A DNA stretch of 64,000 bases from Candidatus Equimonas faecalis (GTDB taxonomy: Bacteria; Bacteroidota; Bacteroidia; Bacteroidales; Bacteroidaceae): the NCBI GenBank assembly GCA_018066245.1, contig JAGHRT010000021.1:62001-126000 (forward strand), read 5' to 3'. Under the pieces are notes generated by a model. That model did not search any database and was not told the DNA's origin. It was given only the letters and a program-made list of their open reading frames with translations. Positions within the stretch are counted from its first letter, which is position 1. Each line of letters begins with the position of its first letter. Below are positions 10,293 through 19,163 of the stretch, one piece after another. The position numbers and the translations under genes are program-made.

Positions 10293-11486
10293 TTAGTGGA
10301 GTTTGGAGCAGGCTTCCTTGATGCGGCGAATGGCCTCAACGATGTTTTCATCGCTGGTGGCGTAGCTCATGCGGAAGCACTCGGGTGAACCAAAGGCGGC
10401 ACCGCCAACGGTAGCTACATGAGCCACCTCAAGCAAATACATGGCAAAGTCGAGGCTGTCCTTGATAGTACGCTCGCCATCGGTCTTGCCGAAATAGCTG
10501 CTGCATTTGGGGAAGAGGTAGAAGGCGCCTTCTGGTTGGTTTACTTCAAATCCAGGCACTTCCTTGGCAAGTTTCACGATGAGGTCGCGACGGCGTTGGA
10601 AGGCTTGGCGCATTTCTTCCACGCACTCTTGCGGACCGTCGTAAGCGGCAATGGCTGCGGCTTGAGAAATGCTACAGGGATTGCTGGTATATTGCCCCTG
10701 AAGTTTGTTCACCGCCTTTACAATCTCTGCGGGGGCGGCCACGTAACCAATACGCCAACCCGTCATGGCGTAAGCCTTGCTGACACCGTTGATGACGGCG
10801 GTGCGCTCTTTCATGCCGTCGCACAGGGCTATGCTGGCATGGTGGCCGAGGTAGTTGATGTGCTCGTAAATCTCATCGCTGATAACGAATACTTGCGGAT
10901 GCCGGCGCAGCACTTCTGCCAATCCTTCCAGTTCGTCTTGCGTATATACGCTGCCGGTGGGATTGCTGGGGGCGCAGAGGATAATGGCGCGGGTACGCTC
11001 CGTAATGGCGGCTTCAAGCTGGGCAGGGGTAAGCTTGAAGTCCTGCTCAAAGGTGGCTTCCACGAAAACAGGCTTGCCATCGGCCATCAGCACCATCTGG
11101 GGATAGCTCACCCAGTAGGGGGCGGGAATGATGACTTCGTCGCCTGGCGATACCACGGCCATAACCGTGTTGCACACGCTCTGCTTGGCGCCGTTGCCTA
11201 CGCTGATTTGAGCGGGTGTGTAGCTGAGGTTGTTTTCCTTTTGGAGCTTGCGGCAAATGGCTTCGCGGAGAGCCTGTGTACCAGCCACGGCTGTGTAGCG
11301 CGTCTGATTGCCGTCGATGGCATCTTTGGCGGCCTGCTTGATATGGTCGGGGGTGTTGAAATCGGGCTCGCCGACACTGAGGTTGATAATGTCAAGACCT
11401 TGAGCCTTGAGCTCGCCGCTGCGCTGGCTCATGGCCAGAGTTGCACTGGGTTGCAGGCGATTTACTAAAGAGGAAAGCTTTTCCAT
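10293..11486 (-). CDS. aspC: Pyridoxal phosphate-dependent aspartate aminotransferase
   Basis: INLSVGEPDFNTP, APSNPTGSVY, NGVSKAYAMTGWRIGY (PLP lysine). Confidence 0.93.
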   Translation of the reverse strand: MEKLSSLVNRLQPSATLAMSQRSGELKAQGLDIINLSVGEPDFNTPDHIKQAAKDAIDGNQTRYTAVAGTQALREAICRKLQKENNLSYTPAQISVGNGAKQSVCNTVMAVVSPGDEVIIPAPYWVSYPQMVLMADGKPVFVEATFEQDFKLTPAQLEAAITERTRAIILCAPSNPTGSVYTQDELEGLAEVLRRHPQVFVISDEIYEHINYLGHHASIALCDGMKERTAVINGVSKAYAMTGWRIGYVAAPAEIVKAVNKLQGQYTSNPCSISQAAAIAAYDGPQECVEEMRQAFQRRRDLIVKLAKEVPGFEVNQPEGAFYLFPKCSSYFGKTDGERTIKDSLDFAMYLLEVAHVATVGGAAFGSPECFRMSYATSDENIVEAIRRIKEACSKLH

Positions 11487-11531
11487 AGAGGTAAAACGTT
11501 AAGGTGTTATTGGGAATTGATAATGTTTGGA

Positions 11532-12755
11532 TTATTTAAGGTGGAGCATGTGCCCCATGCGCTCCTTCTTAGTGAGCAGATACCTTTGGTTGTAGCTATT
11601 GGGAGTGGTCTCGATGGGCACGTTCTCCGTAATCTCCAGACCATAGGCTTCCAAACCGACACGTTTCACGGGATTGTTGGTCATCAGGCGCATCTTCTTC
11701 ACACCAAGCATTTGGAGAATCTGAGCTCCTACGCCGTAGTCGCGCTCATCGGGGTCGTAGCCCAAGTGGATATTGGCATCCACTGTGTCAAGCCCTTCCT
11801 GCTGCAATTTGTAGGCGGCAATCTTAGCCATCAGTCCTATGCCACGGCCTTCTTGGTTGAGGTAGAGAATGACACCCTTACCCTCTTTTTCCACCATTTG
11901 CATAGCTCGATGGAGTTGTTCGCCACAGTCGCAACGCTGGCTCCCGAAGATGTCGCCGGTAGCACAGCTTGAGTGGACACGTGTCAGTATGGATTCATCA
12001 TCGGCCCATGAACCTTTAAGCAAGGCAATATGCTCCAAGCCATTGCTGCGCTGGCGGAAGGGAATGATGCGGAAGTGGCCGAAAGCTGTGGGGAGGTCGG
12101 CTTCCGTGCCGCGCTCCACGAGGGATTCTTCCTGTAGCCTATACTTTATTAAATCCTTAATAGTTATGATTTTCAGTCCTTCTTTCTGAGCGAACGATTG
12201 AAGTTGTGGCATTCTCGCCATTGTACCATCCTCGTTCAGGATTTCTATGAGACATGCTGCAGGAGTAAGGCCGGCAAGACGTGCCAAATCGACAGCGGCC
12301 TCTGTGTGGCCGGCGCGAGCCAGCACGCCTCTTTCCTGTGCATAGAGCGGGTTGATGTGGCCAGGCCGGCCAAAATCATGGGGGCGCCGCTGCGGATCGG
12401 CAAGTGCGCGGATAGTGGCAGCGCGGTCGTGGCAACTGACACCTGTGGTGCAGCCTTCCAGAAGGTCAATTGTTACGGTGAAAGGCGTGCCCAGCATGGA
12501 GGTGTTATTTTCAACCTGATGGGGCAGGCCTAATTGCCGGCAGCGCTCTTTTGTTACGGGAGCGCATAGCACGCCGCGACCGTGGCGCAGCATATAGTTT
12601 ACCGCTTCTTCCGTAACTTTTTCGGCAGCCATGATAAGGTCGCCTTCATTTTCGCGATCTTCGTCATCCACGACGATGACCATCTTTCCCGCTCTGATGT
12701 CTTCCAATGCTTCGGGAATGGATGCCAGCGGCGTATTGTTTTTATCTTGTTCCAT
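11532..12755 (-). CDS. ribBA: Bifunctional 3,4-dihydroxy-2-butanone-4-phosphate synthase / GTP cyclohydrolase II
   Basis: [18 protein letters not shown] (RibB) and [20 protein letters not shown] (RibA); start at MEQDKNNTP. Confidence 0.95.
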   Translation of the reverse strand: MEQDKNNTPLASIPEALEDIRAGKMVIVVDDEDRENEGDLIMAAEKVTEEAVNYMLRHGRGVLCAPVTKERCRQLGLPHQVENNTSMLGTPFTVTIDLLEGCTTGVSCHDRAATIRALADPQRRPHDFGRPGHINPLYAQERGVLARAGHTEAAVDLARLAGLTPAACLIEILNEDGTMARMPQLQSFAQKEGLKIITIKDLIKYRLQEESLVERGTEADLPTAFGHFRIIPFRQRSNGLEHIALLKGSWADDESILTRVHSSCATGDIFGSQRCDCGEQLHRAMQMVEKEGKGVILYLNQEGRGIGLMAKIAAYKLQQEGLDTVDANIHLGYDPDERDYGVGAQILQMLGVKKMRLMTNNPVKRVGLEAYGLEITENVPIETTPNSYNQRYLLTKKERMGHMLHLK

Positions 12756-14212
12756 AGAGAAGTTATGTTGAAATGCATTTTGTCTTTGTTGCATCTGTAT
12801 GTAATCCATGTGCCACAGGGGAGCATGATGAATGTGCTTACCCACATGCCGAGCCAGACGGGAATGGTGCCTTGCCTGCCCATTTTCATGCATGAGGTGT
12901 CTATAATATAATATAGGACGAAAATAAGGACACTTACCACGGTGGGCATTCCCAGCCCGCCCTTGCCTATGACGGCTCCCAACGGAGCGCCGATGAAGAA
13001 AAAGAGGAGGCAGGCCAGCGAAAGCGTAATCTTCTTGTGCCATTCTCTTTGATGCAAGCGCAGTTGATAGAGCGTTTCGGCCACGATGTCATTTCGCCAC
13101 TGGTATTCCATTTGCATTATCTGCACGCGGTTGTTGGCTATCATTTTGGAGGTCCTGAGAACGGTTGCATCCTGCTTGCTCAAGAACTCGTCAAAGTTGA
13201 AGGAAGGTTTGTGTGCCTTTGTTTGGACTTGGCCCTTTGCGGGTTCGGACTTTGGTGTCGTTGCCGGTAGTTCGGTTTGCGCAGTCAAGCCTGCCGACTT
13301 TCCTGCCAGGCTGCTTGCAAAAATGGCTTCGCGTGCAAATGTTTCCTGAAAGTGGACTTTTCCGATGGAGTCTATATCAGCGTTGATGCTGTCGATGTCG
13401 TGGTCAATCTGGGCAATACTTTTCACCATGGCGTTTCCCCTCAACTGCTCGGCATCCATCACATTGAAATTCGCGTCGAAGTCAATGATGAAACGCTTGT
13501 ACTGGAAGGTTTCGCGGTCATAGGGCACATTGCCCAGAGCCATGGCCTCCTGACTTTGCAGATTCTCGAATTGCTCGCCGTGCCAGAGGTCGAGGGTGAG
13601 ATGCTGCTTGTCTGACGACATTTCGAGGAAGGCGCTGTCGGCCAGCACTATCTGGGCGCGTTCAAAACCTTGGTCGGTTTTGTATATAATCACCTGATAG
13701 AGCTTCCCTGTGTCGGAGTCCTTGCGTTGGACGTAGAGATTGACATTAGGCACGCCATTGTAGAAAATGCCCTCAGGTATTTCCACCGCAGGGCTCGCCG
13801 TCTTCATACTAATGAGCAGCGAGGTGAGATTTTTCTGGGCTTCGGGGGCGATTTTGTTCTGGAAGTGAAAGCTCATGCCGCCTATGAGGAGGCAAAAGGC
13901 GGCCAATGGCATAAGCACACGTAGCAGGCTGATGCCCGCCGCTTTTATAGATAGGAGTTCAAGGCTTTCGCTCAGATTGCCGAATGTAATCAGTGAGGAC
14001 AGCAGTACGGCCAGCGGAAGCGATGGAGCCACCATGGTCTGCGACATATACCAAAAGAACTGCGCCAGAATGGTCAGCGTGAGACCTTTGCCCACAAGGT
14101 CGTTTACGTAGCGCCAAGTAAACTGCATCATGAAGATGAATAGGCATACGAAGAAACTGGCCGCAAAAAGCAGCAGGAATTTCTTGAGTATGTAGATGTC
14201 GAGCTTTTTCAT
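12599..14212 (-). CDS. LptF/LptG-family LPS export permease
   Basis: [43 protein letters not shown] and [30 protein letters not shown]; 3' end overlaps ribBA by 157 bp. Confidence 0.9.
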   Translation of the reverse strand: MKKLDIYILKKFLLLFAASFFVCLFIFMMQFTWRYVNDLVGKGLTLTILAQFFWYMSQTMVAPSLPLAVLLSSLITFGNLSESLELLSIKAAGISLLRVLMPLAAFCLLIGGMSFHFQNKIAPEAQKNLTSLLISMKTASPAVEIPEGIFYNGVPNVNLYVQRKDSDTGKLYQVIIYKTDQGFERAQIVLADSAFLEMSSDKQHLTLDLWHGEQFENLQSQEAMALGNVPYDRETFQYKRFIIDFDANFNVMDAEQLRGNAMVKSIAQIDHDIDSINADIDSIGKVHFQETFAREAIFASSLAGKSAGLTAQTELPATTPKSEPAKGQVQTKAHKPSFNFDEFLSKQDATVLRTSKMIANNRVQIMQMEYQWRNDIVAETLYQLRLHQREWHKKITLSLACLLFFFIGAPLGAVIGKGGLGMPTVVSVLIFVLYYIIDTSCMKMGRQGTIPVWLGMWVSTFIMLPCGTWITYRCNKDKMHFNITSLWNKIKTIRRWHPFPKHWKTSERERWSSSWMTKIAKMKATLSWLPKKLRKKR

Positions 14213-14374
14213 TGGGAATGCAGGCGGCGCGGCTTTGCATAATTCAAGTGCGAATTTACGTCTTTTTTCCGAATTATGCGCACTTCGGAGGGTAAAATCG
14301 TTGAAAAAAGACCGGAAATGCGCCTTTTCGTTAAAAAAGTGCCTTCTATTCTTGGCCATTTCAAGAAAAGTCCG

Positions 14375-14382
14375 TACTTTTG
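14375..14382 (+). promoter_or_regulatory. Candidate promoter TACTTTTG with TTG about 20 nt upstream
   Basis: TTG at 14352 and TACTTTTG at 14375, upstream of the tRNA-Met. Confidence 0.55.
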
Positions 14383-14457
14383 CACTCGGAAACGGAAGGA
14401 AGCGCTACTTCCTGAGAGCGCCGGCATCAGTTCCTTCAAGGACATTCCGCTTCACTT

Positions 14458-14531
14458 GGCGAGATAGCTCAGCTGGTTAGAGCGTCGGATTCATAATCCG
14501 AAGGTCAAGGGTTCAAGTCCCTTTCTCGCTA
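14458..14531 (+). tRNA. tRNA-Met (anticodon CAT)
   Basis: Cloverleaf: acceptor ggcgaga/tctcgct, anticodon stem tcgga-ttcataa-tccga, T-loop ggttcaagtcc. Confidence 0.93.
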
Positions 14532-14637
14532 CACCCTCCCTCCCCCCGAACCCCTTGGTTGGCCCGTTCATTTTTTTGCCGCCGAGGGGTTCACCTTTTT
14601 TATCCAACGAAAGGATGATATAAAACAAGATTGAGAG

Positions 14638-15069
14638 ATGACAGACAGCGACTACATGAAAAGTGCCCTCGACCAAGCCATGCTGGCCGCCGGGAAAGAT
14701 GAAGTGCCCGTAGGGGCAGTTGTCGTGTGCCGTGGCCAAATTATCGCGCGTGCCCACAACCTTACCGAAACCCTTACGGACGTTACGGCTCATGCCGAGA
14801 TGCAGGCCATCACGGCAGCCTCAAGCTATCTTGGCGGCAAGTATCTGAACGACTGCACGCTGTATGTCACGTTGGAACCCTGCCCTATGTGTGCCGGTGC
14901 CATAGGCTGGAGCCAACTGGGACGGCTTGTGTGGGGCGCAGACGACCCTCGGCGCGGTTTCACGCAGTTTGCGCCCAATGTGTTGCACGGCAAGACGGAA
15001 GTGCTGAAGGGTGTAAGGGCAGAGGAGTGCGCCCGGATTATTCAGGACTTCTTCAAGAAAAAACGTTAA
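14638..15069 (+). CDS. tadA: tRNA-specific adenosine deaminase
   Basis: TAHAEMQAI and TLEPCPMCAGAI zinc motifs. Confidence 0.9.
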   Translation: MTDSDYMKSALDQAMLAAGKDEVPVGAVVVCRGQIIARAHNLTETLTDVTAHAEMQAITAASSYLGGKYLNDCTLYVTLEPCPMCAGAIGWSQLGRLVWGADDPRRGFTQFAPNVLHGKTEVLKGVRAEECARIIQDFFKKKR

Positions 15070-15072
15070 GAC

Positions 15073-15624
15073 ATGATACGCCATCACTTCCAGCAGACAA
15101 TGTCGCTTATGGACGACATGCGCCGGCCAGAATGGGCGGAGGCTGCCGCCGACCTTGTGGTGCTGACTGCTGATTACCAGACCGCAGGGCGTGGTCAGGG
15201 CGACCACCGTTGGGAGTCGGCACGCGGAGAGAATCTTCTCGTAGGCTTCGTGTTCCACAGCCGTATGGAAGCATCCCGGCAGAAGCGGATTAGCGACGGC
15301 GTGGTGGAGGCCGTTTGCCGAACCGTTGAGCCGCTGTTGCGTACTCATGGCCTGGAGGTATGGATGAAGCCGCCCAACGATATTTATGTGGGGGGAAAGA
15401 AAATAGCAGGCTTACTTATTGAGCACGACGTGCGGAATGGCCTGCTTGTAACGACGCGCGTGGGCATAGGTCTTAATGTCAATCAGACGGAGTTTGTGTC
15501 GGATGCGCCCAATCCTTGCAGCCTTGCCACGCTCACGGGGCAGAGCTACGACCGCGAAGCCCTGTTGCAGACGCTTACGGCGGCTCTTGTCCTCTCATTG
15601 GGCTTGGGCTCCCCATGCCAGTAG
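15073..15624 (+). CDS. birA: Biotin--[acetyl-CoA-carboxylase] ligase, short/C-terminally truncated
   Basis: DYQTAGRGQGDHRWES, WMKPPNDIYVGGKKIAGLLIE, GIGLNVNQ; only 183 aa. Confidence 0.85.
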   Translation: MIRHHFQQTMSLMDDMRRPEWAEAAADLVVLTADYQTAGRGQGDHRWESARGENLLVGFVFHSRMEASRQKRISDGVVEAVCRTVEPLLRTHGLEVWMKPPNDIYVGGKKIAGLLIEHDVRNGLLVTTRVGIGLNVNQTEFVSDAPNPCSLATLTGQSYDREALLQTLTAALVLSLGLGSPCQ

Positions 15625-16494
15625 GAGAAGGCTCAGCAGGAGTAGAATGAGGTCAAGGAACTTGGCCCTGAGATTTTTTTCTTTAAGCACAAAAGCCCCG
15701 AAGGCAAAACTTACAAACACGCTGCAGCGGCGCACCATACTTACTATAATGATGAGTGCGCCGGGGAGTGCGAGTGCATGGAAATACACCATGTCCGCAG
15801 CCGTCAGAAACAGGCTTACGCCTAAAATGGAGAGGCGTGGCCGGAAAACATCCTGTCTGCAACGGGGCAGCCACAGCAGAGCCGTGAGCGCTATCATTAG
15901 GACAGCCTGTATGGCGTTGAAGTAGGTTTGTACGAAAAGCGGGGGAAGGGCTGCTCCCGTAGGGGAGAGCAGATACTTGTCGTAGAGGCCGCTGGCGGTT
16001 GAGAGCAAGGTGGCGAGTATGAGCATGGCCACCCATCGGTTGTGCGTCCAACTGATACCTTCGCGGTTGCTGCTGCGCTTGAGCATAAAAAAGGCGATGA
16101 TGGCCAATGCCACGCCTGCCCATTGCCAGCCGTTGAGCCTTTCGCCGAACAAGCCGATGGCACCTACCAGCACGAGGACGGGGCGTGTGGCATTTACGGG
16201 GCCGACGAGTGTCAGGGGCAGATGTTTGATGGCCAAATAGCCGCAGAGCCAACTTCCCAGTACGATGCATGATTTCGCGCCTACAAGTACCAGAGCCTTT
16301 TCCTCGATGCCTTGCGGCGGAAAGAGGGATGAGGGGTCGCGCAGCAGGGTGATGATGCCCGAAAACAGGGCGCAGAGCACCGTGTTGATGAGGAGCACGG
16401 GCACCACGGCGTTGCGGTCGAGGCTGAGCTTTTTGCAAACATCGTAGCAACCCAGAAGGAGGGCTGAAAGAAGGGCGAGCAGAAACCAGGTCAT
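15595..16494 (-). CDS. EamA/DMT-superfamily transporter
   Basis: Multi-TM protein of 299 aa with an internal two-fold repeat; converges with and overlaps birA. Confidence 0.8.
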   Translation of the reverse strand: MTWFLLALLSALLLGCYDVCKKLSLDRNAVVPVLLINTVLCALFSGIITLLRDPSSLFPPQGIEEKALVLVGAKSCIVLGSWLCGYLAIKHLPLTLVGPVNATRPVLVLVGAIGLFGERLNGWQWAGVALAIIAFFMLKRSSNREGISWTHNRWVAMLILATLLSTASGLYDKYLLSPTGAALPPLFVQTYFNAIQAVLMIALTALLWLPRCRQDVFRPRLSILGVSLFLTAADMVYFHALALPGALIIIVSMVRRCSVFVSFAFGAFVLKEKNLRAKFLDLILLLLSLLLLAWGAQAQ

Positions 16495-16510
16495 GGGTGG
16501 GTGTGAAAGA

Positions 16511-16545
16511 GCCCCTCTCTATATATAAATAAGGAGGGGCTTTGT
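16511..16545. terminator. Hairpin agcccctctc...aaggaggggct
   Basis: Inverted repeat with AT-rich loop between converging units. Confidence 0.5.
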
Positions 16546-16583
16546 ATGCGAAGCGGGAAAGTCGGCCAGACGAAGCCGGTCGC

Positions 16584-16994
16584 TCAGTTTTTCGTCACCT
16601 TGATGGCTTTCTGCCCTTCGGTCTTTATCACATAGTTGCCGGCGGGGAGATTCTGCAGGTTCAGCGTGCCTTCCTGCAACATCTGGCCGGCGAGGTTGTA
16701 GAGGCGGCTGGTGCCGGTACCTGTCAGCGTCTCTGTCTGCTGGATGCCTTCAACGTCGATTTCCTTGAACGTGAATGACTGCACGTCGGTACGTTCCGCA
16801 GTGTAGGTGGCGGCTGAACTGGTGATGGTCAGGTCGGTCGTGCCGAAAGTTACTTTGGGCTTTTCACTAAGCAGGAAGGTCTGCGTGCTGTTGTCGCTCA
16901 GGGTAACGATGAGTTGGGTGGCCATTTCTGCTCGTGCGCCGCAAGGAATGAGACTTAGCAGAGCCAAAACGAGGAGGGAAAGGTTCTTTTTCAT
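16584..16994 (-). CDS. Small secreted protein with T9SS-type C-terminal sorting domain
   Basis: Signal peptide plus LYNLAGQMLQEGTLNLQNLPAGNYVIKTEGQKAIKVTKN. Confidence 0.7.
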   Translation of the reverse strand: MKKNLSLLVLALLSLIPCGARAEMATQLIVTLSDNSTQTFLLSEKPKVTFGTTDLTITSSAATYTAERTDVQSFTFKEIDVEGIQQTETLTGTGTSRLYNLAGQMLQEGTLNLQNLPAGNYVIKTEGQKAIKVTKN

Positions 16995-17047
16995 AGGCGT
17001 TGGGATGATTTTGAGGATTCTGCCTGCAAAATTACGAAATTATTGCG

Positions 17048-17055
17048 TAACTTTG
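17048..17055 (+). promoter_or_regulatory. Candidate -7 box TAACTTTG
   Basis: Upstream of manA. Confidence 0.45.
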
Positions 17056-17180
17056 CACTTCCATAAGGGATTTTTTTCTCCAAGGCGGCTCAAGACCGTC
17101 CGAAGTGGCCTTGAAAGCACGGAGAAAAGCCCCAATCATCCCTATCTCCTTAATCCCTTTTCCTAATTCCTTAGAGAACT

Positions 17181-18263
17181 ATGGCAAGCTACTGGACACG
17201 CAGAGACGATTCAAGCAACGAGTTGCTCACCGTGAAGCCCTGGGACGAAGCTATCGGCCACGGCGACAAACCCTATCCCGACCCCGACGGCGCAAGCCTT
17301 CCTCCGTTGAAATTCACGCCCGTGCTGAAGGCCCCGCTTTGGGCTGGACGCGGCATTGTCAATCTGAAGAAGTTGTGCGGCTATGCCACCGTGGGCGAGA
17401 GTTGGGAAATCAGCGGCGTGCCCGGCGACGAAACGCTTGTGGCCGAGGGGCCTATGCAGGGCCAGAGCCTGCGCCAGCTGATTGAGACCTACGGAGCCGA
17501 CCTCGTGGGCAAGGCCAATTTCAAGCGTTTCGGCACGGAGTTTCCATTGCTCATCAAGTTCATCAGCGCCGACGGCGACCTGTCCATACAGGTCCACCCC
17601 GACGATGCCATGGCGTGGCGGCACGGCAAGCCTTTCGGCAAGACCGAGATGTGGTACATCATAGGCGCGGAAGAAGGAGCCACGCTGTGCAGCGGATTCA
17701 GCCACGACCTTACGCCCGAAGCCTACGACAAAATCATGGAAGAGGGCACGCTGCCCCAGCATCTCGCCCAGCACGAGACGCACGTCGGCGATTGCTTCTT
17801 CATTCCAGCCGGCCAGATTCACTCCATCGGCAGGGGCAACCTCCTTATTGAGGTGCAGCAGAGCAGCGACCTGACCTATCGTGTGTTCGACTTCAACCGC
17901 CGCGATGCCCAGGGTAACCTGCGTGAGCTCCATGCCGCCCTGGCGCGTGAGGCCCTTACCTTCAAGGCTCGCCCCGACTACCGCACGCACTACGACGACA
18001 AGGACGACACGCACATCACCTTGGAGCAGCACCCCGAGTTCACCACCGGTGTGATGCACCTTACCCGTCCCTTCCAGCGCGACCTTACGGCGGTGGACAG
18101 TTTCGTAGTGCTGGTGGCCTACGAAGGGAGCGCCGAGGGTGCGTGCGATGGCCATGCCTTCACGCTCCAGCAAGGCGAGAGCATACTCCTGCCCGCTTCG
18201 GCCCGGCAACTCACGCTCACGCCTGCCACGGCCCGCTTCAGCTGCATAGAAACATACGTGTGA
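17181..18263 (+). CDS. manA: Mannose-6-phosphate isomerase, class I
   Basis: GESWEISGVPGDET, LSIQVHPDD, KTEMWYIIGAEEGA, FFIPAGQIHSIGRGNLLIEVQQSSDLTYRVFD. Confidence 0.93.
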   Translation: MASYWTRRDDSSNELLTVKPWDEAIGHGDKPYPDPDGASLPPLKFTPVLKAPLWAGRGIVNLKKLCGYATVGESWEISGVPGDETLVAEGPMQGQSLRQLIETYGADLVGKANFKRFGTEFPLLIKFISADGDLSIQVHPDDAMAWRHGKPFGKTEMWYIIGAEEGATLCSGFSHDLTPEAYDKIMEEGTLPQHLAQHETHVGDCFFIPAGQIHSIGRGNLLIEVQQSSDLTYRVFDFNRRDAQGNLRELHAALAREALTFKARPDYRTHYDDKDDTHITLEQHPEFTTGVMHLTRPFQRDLTAVDSFVVLVAYEGSAEGACDGHAFTLQQGESILLPASARQLTLTPATARFSCIETYV

Positions 18264-18271
18264 ACAACCCA

Positions 18272-18880
18272 ATGGTAGAGATAAGAGACATCAAGCAAGC
18301 CCTACGCGGCATGATGAACGGCATAGTGAGCCATTCCATGCGCGAGAAAGGGGCTAACTATAAGGTAAACTTCGGCGTGGAGCTGCCCCGCCTACAAGCC
18401 TTCGCCGAGGAGCTGCGTGCTTCCCTCGGCGAAGGCGGGCGGGCTTACCGCCTGGCGCTGCAACTCTGGAACGAGCCCATACGCGAGTGCCGTCTGCTGG
18501 CCGGAATGCTGATGCCCGTGGCCGAGATGGACCGCCCCACCTCCGAACTCTGGGTGGAGCAGATGCAACTGGCCGAAGAGGCCGAATGCACGGTGTTCCA
18601 CCTTTTCCAACACCTGCCCTACGCTGCCGACCTCGCCTTTGGGTGGATAGCCTCCGAGCGTCCCATGCACCAGCTCTGCGGCTGGCTCCTGATGGCCCGC
18701 CTCTTCATGCAGGGCAAGGAGCCTTCGGAGCGCGATGCGGCGGAAATACTCGATCAGGCCGCCGTGTGCCTCGCCTCGCCCAACCTCCAGCTGGCTTCAG
18801 CCGCCCAGAAAGCCGTGCTGAAGTATATGGCCCTTAGTCCCGAAGCTGAGGCGCGTGGCGAGAAGTTGCTGGGACAGTGA
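18272..18880 (+). CDS. DNA alkylation repair (AlkD-like HEAT) protein
   Basis: Helical-repeat protein, REKGANYKVNFGVELPRLQAFAEEL, ECRLLAGMLMP; start at MVEIRDIKQ. Confidence 0.6.
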   Translation: MVEIRDIKQALRGMMNGIVSHSMREKGANYKVNFGVELPRLQAFAEELRASLGEGGRAYRLALQLWNEPIRECRLLAGMLMPVAEMDRPTSELWVEQMQLAEEAECTVFHLFQHLPYAADLAFGWIASERPMHQLCGWLLMARLFMQGKEPSERDAAEILDQAAVCLASPNLQLASAAQKAVLKYMALSPEAEARGEKLLGQ

Positions 18881-18888
18881 GGAGCGGC

Positions 18889-19006
18889 CGATACACCGGT
18901 TCGCACTACTCTATGCACCGGTTCGCACTACTCTATACACCGGTTCGCACTACTCTATACACTAGTTTCCACTACTCTATACACCAGTTCGCACGATAGT
19001 ATAAAG
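18889..19006. repeat. 22-bp tandem array (unit ctatacaccggttcgcactact), 5-6 units
   Basis: Core ATA/ATG positions 18891, 18913, 18935, 18957, 18979 and a decayed copy at 19001: exact 22-bp spacing. Confidence 0.95.
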
Positions 19007-19075
19007 AACAAATAAATGCTTGTAGGCCACAAACAAGAGCCGTAGCACAACATCAGATTTACTCTCCACTCATAA

Positions 19076-19160
19076 ATGGGTGCTCGCCGCCGGCACACAG
19101 CTTTAGGCGCGGGCTGAGAACAAACCATTAGAACCTGAACCGGACAATGCCGGCGTAGGA
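19076..19160 (+). promoter_or_regulatory. TPP (thiamine pyrophosphate) riboswitch / THI element
   Basis: gggtgctcgcc...gcgggctgagaacaaaccattagaacctgaaccggacaatgccggcgtagga matches the conserved THI-box core. Confidence 0.92.
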
Positions 19161-19163
19161 ATT

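Noticed and set aside
10419-11468. 349-aa plus-strand ORF
   Set aside because: Antisense to aspC; shadow ORF.
12755-13043. Upstream extension of the ribBA ORF to 13043
   Set aside because: The extra N-terminus has no RibB-like sequence and lies within lptF/G; the start at 12755 fits the family.
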